A stretch of 64,000 bases of DNA, from NCBI GenBank assembly GCA_942492225.1, contig CALODS010000070.1:62001-126000 (forward strand), read 5' to 3'. The translations under genes were made by a program, and so were the position numbers. Source of the stretch: JAFGTX01 sp942492225 (lineage in GTDB: Bacteria > Bacillota > Clostridia > Peptostreptococcales > Acidaminobacteraceae). The notes beneath the pieces were generated by a model. It saw only the letters and a list, made by a program, of their open reading frames with translations. It had not been told where the DNA came from and did not search any database. Shown here piece by piece: positions 61,359 to 64,000 of the stretch; position 1 is the stretch's first letter, and each line of letters opens with the position of its first letter.

Positions 61359-61955
61359 ATGGCTAATATGAAAGGACCACGATTCAAACAAAGCAGACGC
61401 TTAGGACTCAATGTATGTGGTCATCCAAAAGCAATGAAAAGAGCATCAAAAGAAAATGCGCGTGATGGCAAGAAATTATCTAGCTATGGCAAGCAGTTAT
61501 TGGAAAAACAGCGATTAAGAGCATATTACGGCGTAATGGAAAAGCAATTTAGACGTTATGTAGAAAAAGCGATTAAATCTGATGATCTAACGGGTGATAT
61601 CCTCGTATCAAGTCTTGAAACACGACTTGACAATATGGTATATAGAAGTGGATTTGCCACTTCGATTAGACAGGCAAGACAAATGGTCGTTCATGGCCAT
61701 ATGTTGGTTAATGGAAATAAAGTGGATCGTCCAAGTTATGCGATTCAAATAGGCGATAAGATTTCTCTTAGAGAAAAATCTTTAACTGCTGGACCTTACA
61801 AAGAAAATTTTGAAGTGTCGTCAACACAGTATTCTTATATAAAGAGAGACATGAATGCTTTTGAAGTCACCTTAGAAAACGTACCCAAGCGTTCAGAGGT
61901 ACCAATTGACATTCAAGACCACTTAGTGGTCGAATATTACGCACAATTATTATAA
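61359..61955 (+). CDS. rpsD: Ribosomal protein S4, form without zinc cysteines
   Basis: A 198-residue S4 protein. The N-terminal region (about 5-45), which in zinc-binding S4 holds four Cys, here has one Cys only (LGLNVCGHPKAM). The core KKLSSYGKQLLEKQRLRAYYGVMEKQFRRYVEKAI and the S4 RNA-binding domain (SSLETRLDNMVYRSGFATSIRQARQMVVHGH) are intact. S4 nucleates 30S assembly. It stands alone, away from any rpsM-rpsK-rpoA genes, so it is probably a second copy; the Fur/Zur-like box suggests induction on metal starvation. If it is the only copy, it is simply the normal C-minus form. Confidence 0.92.
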   Translation: MANMKGPRFKQSRRLGLNVCGHPKAMKRASKENARDGKKLSSYGKQLLEKQRLRAYYGVMEKQFRRYVEKAIKSDDLTGDILVSSLETRLDNMVYRSGFATSIRQARQMVVHGHMLVNGNKVDRPSYAIQIGDKISLREKSLTAGPYKENFEVSSTQYSYIKRDMNAFEVTLENVPKRSEVPIDIQDHLVVEYYAQLL

Positions 61956-61965
61956 TCCACAAAAA

Positions 61966-61996
61966 ACAACTTATGGCCTCATAGGTTGTTTTTTTA
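61966..61996 (+). terminator. Terminator of the rpsD paralogue
   Basis: ACAACTTATG/CATAGGTTGT with a GCCT loop is followed by seven T. Confidence 0.9.
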
Positions 61997-62188
61997 TTTT
62001 GAACGCAGTAAATACATCTATCAACTATAAAAAATATACATAATTTTACACCTAAAACAACTATTGTACAAGTGTTTAACATATCACTTACTATTAATTT
62101 TTATGATAAAATGGTAAAATAGACTTATTCCTTGTTTAGGAGATTGGATAGGGGATATATTATTAAAAACATATGGGGGGAATGAAAA

Positions 62189-64000
62189 ATGAAGAAAAGC
62201 TTTAAGTTTAAACTCGCACTATATTTTGGACTAGTTATTCTCATCGCGTCAGTTGCTATTGGGGGCAGTTTGACGTATTTATCGTCCAATAAGATGGAAG
62301 AAATTAGAAGTGAAACATCTGAAGATTTGGCGATTCAAGTTACTTCAACAATAACAAATTATATGAGTTCGTATTCTCGTGCGATGGATTTGTTAAGTCA
62401 AGATTCAAATGTAAAGAGTGCGCCTGGTTATGCAGATAGCATGACCTGGATGATGAAAACATTTGAGACATTTATCAAAGCGTATCCAGAAGCAAGTTAT
62501 GTTTACATCGGCTATGAAGATGTAAATGCTTTTGATGAAACTGAAGCAAAAGAAAAAATGAAAGCGTTTTATGGCAACGAAAAAATTGATAGTAACGATT
62601 ATGCTTACAATGAAGCAGCATATAATAGTCAAAGGGATTTTTTTACGTATCCACATTTTAAAGCATCACCTGAATATCAACCAAAACAAAGAGGTTGGTA
62701 TGAGCTTGCAAAAACTACTGACAAAGCGGTTTGGACAGATACTTATATTGATGCCTTTACAGGGCTACCTGTTGTAACAGCAGCTAAACAAGTCTTTGAT
62801 GATAACAACAAAATGATTGGTGTTGTGTCTACGGATATATCGCTTGATCAAATATCAAACACTTACAAAGATATGAAAATTGGAAATACAGGCTTCTTAA
62901 TGATTACAGATTCAGTCGGTAATGTGATTGCTCATCCAGATGCAGAAATGTCTGGTGAAAGTGTTCAAGAAATGAATTATTGGAGTGAAGTAGAAAGTGG
63001 ACAAAATGGTTATGTTCAGTACACTGAAGAAGGTGTGAATAAATACTTATACTTCACAACAGAACCAACCAGTGGCTGGAAAATTTCTGTTATGTTTGCA
63101 GCTGATGAAGTTATAAGAGATACAAAACCACTTGTCATGAGCAGTATAACGATTATTTTTATTTCTGTTCTTTTAGGATTATTAATAGGATCATTTATTG
63201 CTTCAAAAATCACAGCAGATTTAAGAAGTGTCAATCACATATTGTCTCTTGTTGCTGCAGGTGACCTTACAGAAAGCATCCAATTAAATAGAGAAGATGA
63301 AATCGGACAGATGGCTGATAACTTAAATAAAACAGTGGAGACACTAAAAGAAATTGTAAATGAAATCAATGTAACTTCAAATAGTGTAAAAGAAGATTCT
63401 GATATGTTAACAGAATCTATACAAGAAACAACAAAAGCAACAGAAGAAATTGCAAACTCAATACAAGATGTTGCAAAAGGTACAAACGAGCAAGCTGATG
63501 AAGTTTTAAATGGATCAAATAAAACAGCATCTGTAGGAGAAAAAATCTCAGAAGTAAATATTTTATCCAATGAAATGAGTATGCTTTCAGACGAAGTAAA
63601 ATCAGAAAGTTCTAAAGGTTTAGAAACAATGAAAGACCTCACACTAAAGTCTGCTGAAAAAGAAAAATCTTCTGCACATCTATCAGAAATGATTAGCAGT
63701 GTAGATGAACAATCTAAGAAGATTGGTGAAATAACAGAAACAATTTCTTCAATTGCAGATCAAACAAACTTACTTGCATTAAATGCATCGATTGAATCGG
63801 CGAGAGCTGGTGAAGCAGGTAGAGGATTTGCAGTAGTAGCAGAGGAAATCAGAAAATTAGCAGAACAATCGTCAACAGCAAGTGACGATATTAAGAACCT
63901 AATATCAAATATGCAAGAGCAATCTAGTGCAGCTGTTAATACAGTTGCAGCAAATAGAAGTGTTGAAATAGAAGAATATGAAGCGGTAAAAGCGACAGAA
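62189..64000 (+). CDS. Methyl-accepting chemotaxis protein, 3' end outside the window
   Basis: 604 residues are visible before the window ends. A membrane helix (about 8-28) is followed by an extracellular double-Cache sensor (about 35-300, with RGWYELAKTTDKAVWTDTYID and FLMITDSVGNVIAHPD), a second helix (about 315-335), HAMP (about 335-390) and the signalling domain. The highly conserved tip is seen as SIADQTNLLALNASIESARA and GEAGRGFAVVAEEIRKLAEQS. It senses small molecules, often amino acids or organic acids, and signals through CheA/CheW. ATG 62189 follows ATGGGGGG; the ATG at 62182 gives only seven codons. Confidence 0.95.
   Translation, partial: MKKSFKFKLALYFGLVILIASVAIGGSLTYLSSNKMEEIRSETSEDLAIQVTSTITNYMSSYSRAMDLLSQDSNVKSAPGYADSMTWMMKTFETFIKAYPEASYVYIGYEDVNAFDETEAKEKMKAFYGNEKIDSNDYAYNEAAYNSQRDFFTYPHFKASPEYQPKQRGWYELAKTTDKAVWTDTYIDAFTGLPVVTAAKQVFDDNNKMIGVVSTDISLDQISNTYKDMKIGNTGFLMITDSVGNVIAHPDAEMSGESVQEMNYWSEVESGQNGYVQYTEEGVNKYLYFTTEPTSGWKISVMFAADEVIRDTKPLVMSSITIIFISVLLGLLIGSFIASKITADLRSVNHILSLVAAGDLTESIQLNREDEIGQMADNLNKTVETLKEIVNEINVTSNSVKEDSDMLTESIQETTKATEEIANSIQDVAKGTNEQADEVLNGSNKTASVGEKISEVNILSNEMSMLSDEVKSESSKGLETMKDLTLKSAEKEKSSAHLSEMISSVDEQSKKIGEITETISSIADQTNLLALNASIESARAGEAGRGFAVVAEEIRKLAEQSSTASDDIKNLISNMQEQSSAAVNTVAANRSVEIEEYEAVKATE

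Noticed and set aside
62041..62188. Cyclic di-GMP riboswitch before the chemotaxis receptor
   Set aside because: The region lacks the conserved GEMM core; it is AT-rich with only promoter-like elements.
63016..63642. Long minus-strand frames inside the chemotaxis receptor gene
   Set aside because: They are shadows of the coding strand; composition is atypical and no ribosome sites precede them.
1..64000. tRNA, rRNA, CRISPR arrays, transposases or phage genes
   Set aside because: I looked for clover-leaf-like segments, spaced direct repeats and mobile-element proteins and found none that I could support.

Overview
The window comes from a low-GC, Gram-positive, anaerobic Clostridia-type bacterium. 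The evidence is AT-rich DNA with strong AGGAGG ribosome sites, a hydroxylamine reductase (Hcp), an acetoacetate CoA-transferase/thiolase operon run by a sigma-54 activator, PPi-type phosphofructokinase, a U32 protein, an AbgT transporter and an accBCDA operon. I cannot name the species; a Fusibacter-like member of the Clostridia is a guess. I saw no rRNA, tRNA, CRISPR array, insertion sequence or phage gene. It reads as core chromosome with several small accessory modules.

Layout. 1-2.6 kb: end of an oxidoreductase operon (FAD oxidoreductase, DUF1667) and a sigma-54 activator. 2.7-9.2 kb: a probable quinone module (UbiD, UbiA and UbiX homologues, ABC importer parts, a DJ-1/PfpI protein), with the importer's binding protein divergent; ubiD carries an in-frame TAA. 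9.2-15.2 kb: ABC-F protein, desaturase behind a Fur-like box, flavodoxin remnant, HD-GYP sensor, DnaQ-like exonuclease. 15.4-20.4 kb: accBCDA (accD frameshifted), a small basic protein, zupT. 20.5-27.6 kb: a binding-protein/two-component module beside an AbgT transporter and an M20 peptidase. 27.8-34.3 kb: AraC-type regulator, pentapeptide protein, htpG with CIRCE, pfp, anchored MsrAB. 34.5-35.7 kb: a small secreted peptide divergent from an HTH-TPR regulator, which looks like a peptide quorum-sensing pair. 35.8-41.4 kb: TetR regulator and membrane protein, TtcA-like protein, propeller-like protein, hcp. 41.7-46.9 kb: Qnr-like pentapeptide protein, then the ato operon and its activator. 47-55.7 kb: iron-sulfur flavoprotein, recQ (frameshifted), ogt, M50-like protein, U32 protein, MATE exporter with an attenuator-like leader. 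55.8-61.2 kb: small zinc-ribbon protein, siroheme reductase operon, a gamma-glutamylcysteine ligase/ATP-grasp pair, AAA ATPase. 61.3-64 kb: an S4 paralogue without zinc cysteines, and a truncated chemotaxis receptor.

The most informative signals are regulatory. Three palindromes (TGTATC-N6-GATACA type) lie exactly 51 bp apart upstream of a sigma-54 promoter for the ato operon. A GTAAC-N4-GTTAC box lies at the same distance from an identical TATGAT -10 element at both hcp and the siroheme reductase operon, suggesting one Crp/FNR-type (HcpR-like) nitrosative-stress regulon. Fur-family boxes precede the desaturase, msrAB and the S4 paralogue. Three conserved genes (ubiD, accD, recQ) each carry one single-base lesion, which raises the question of sequence accuracy.
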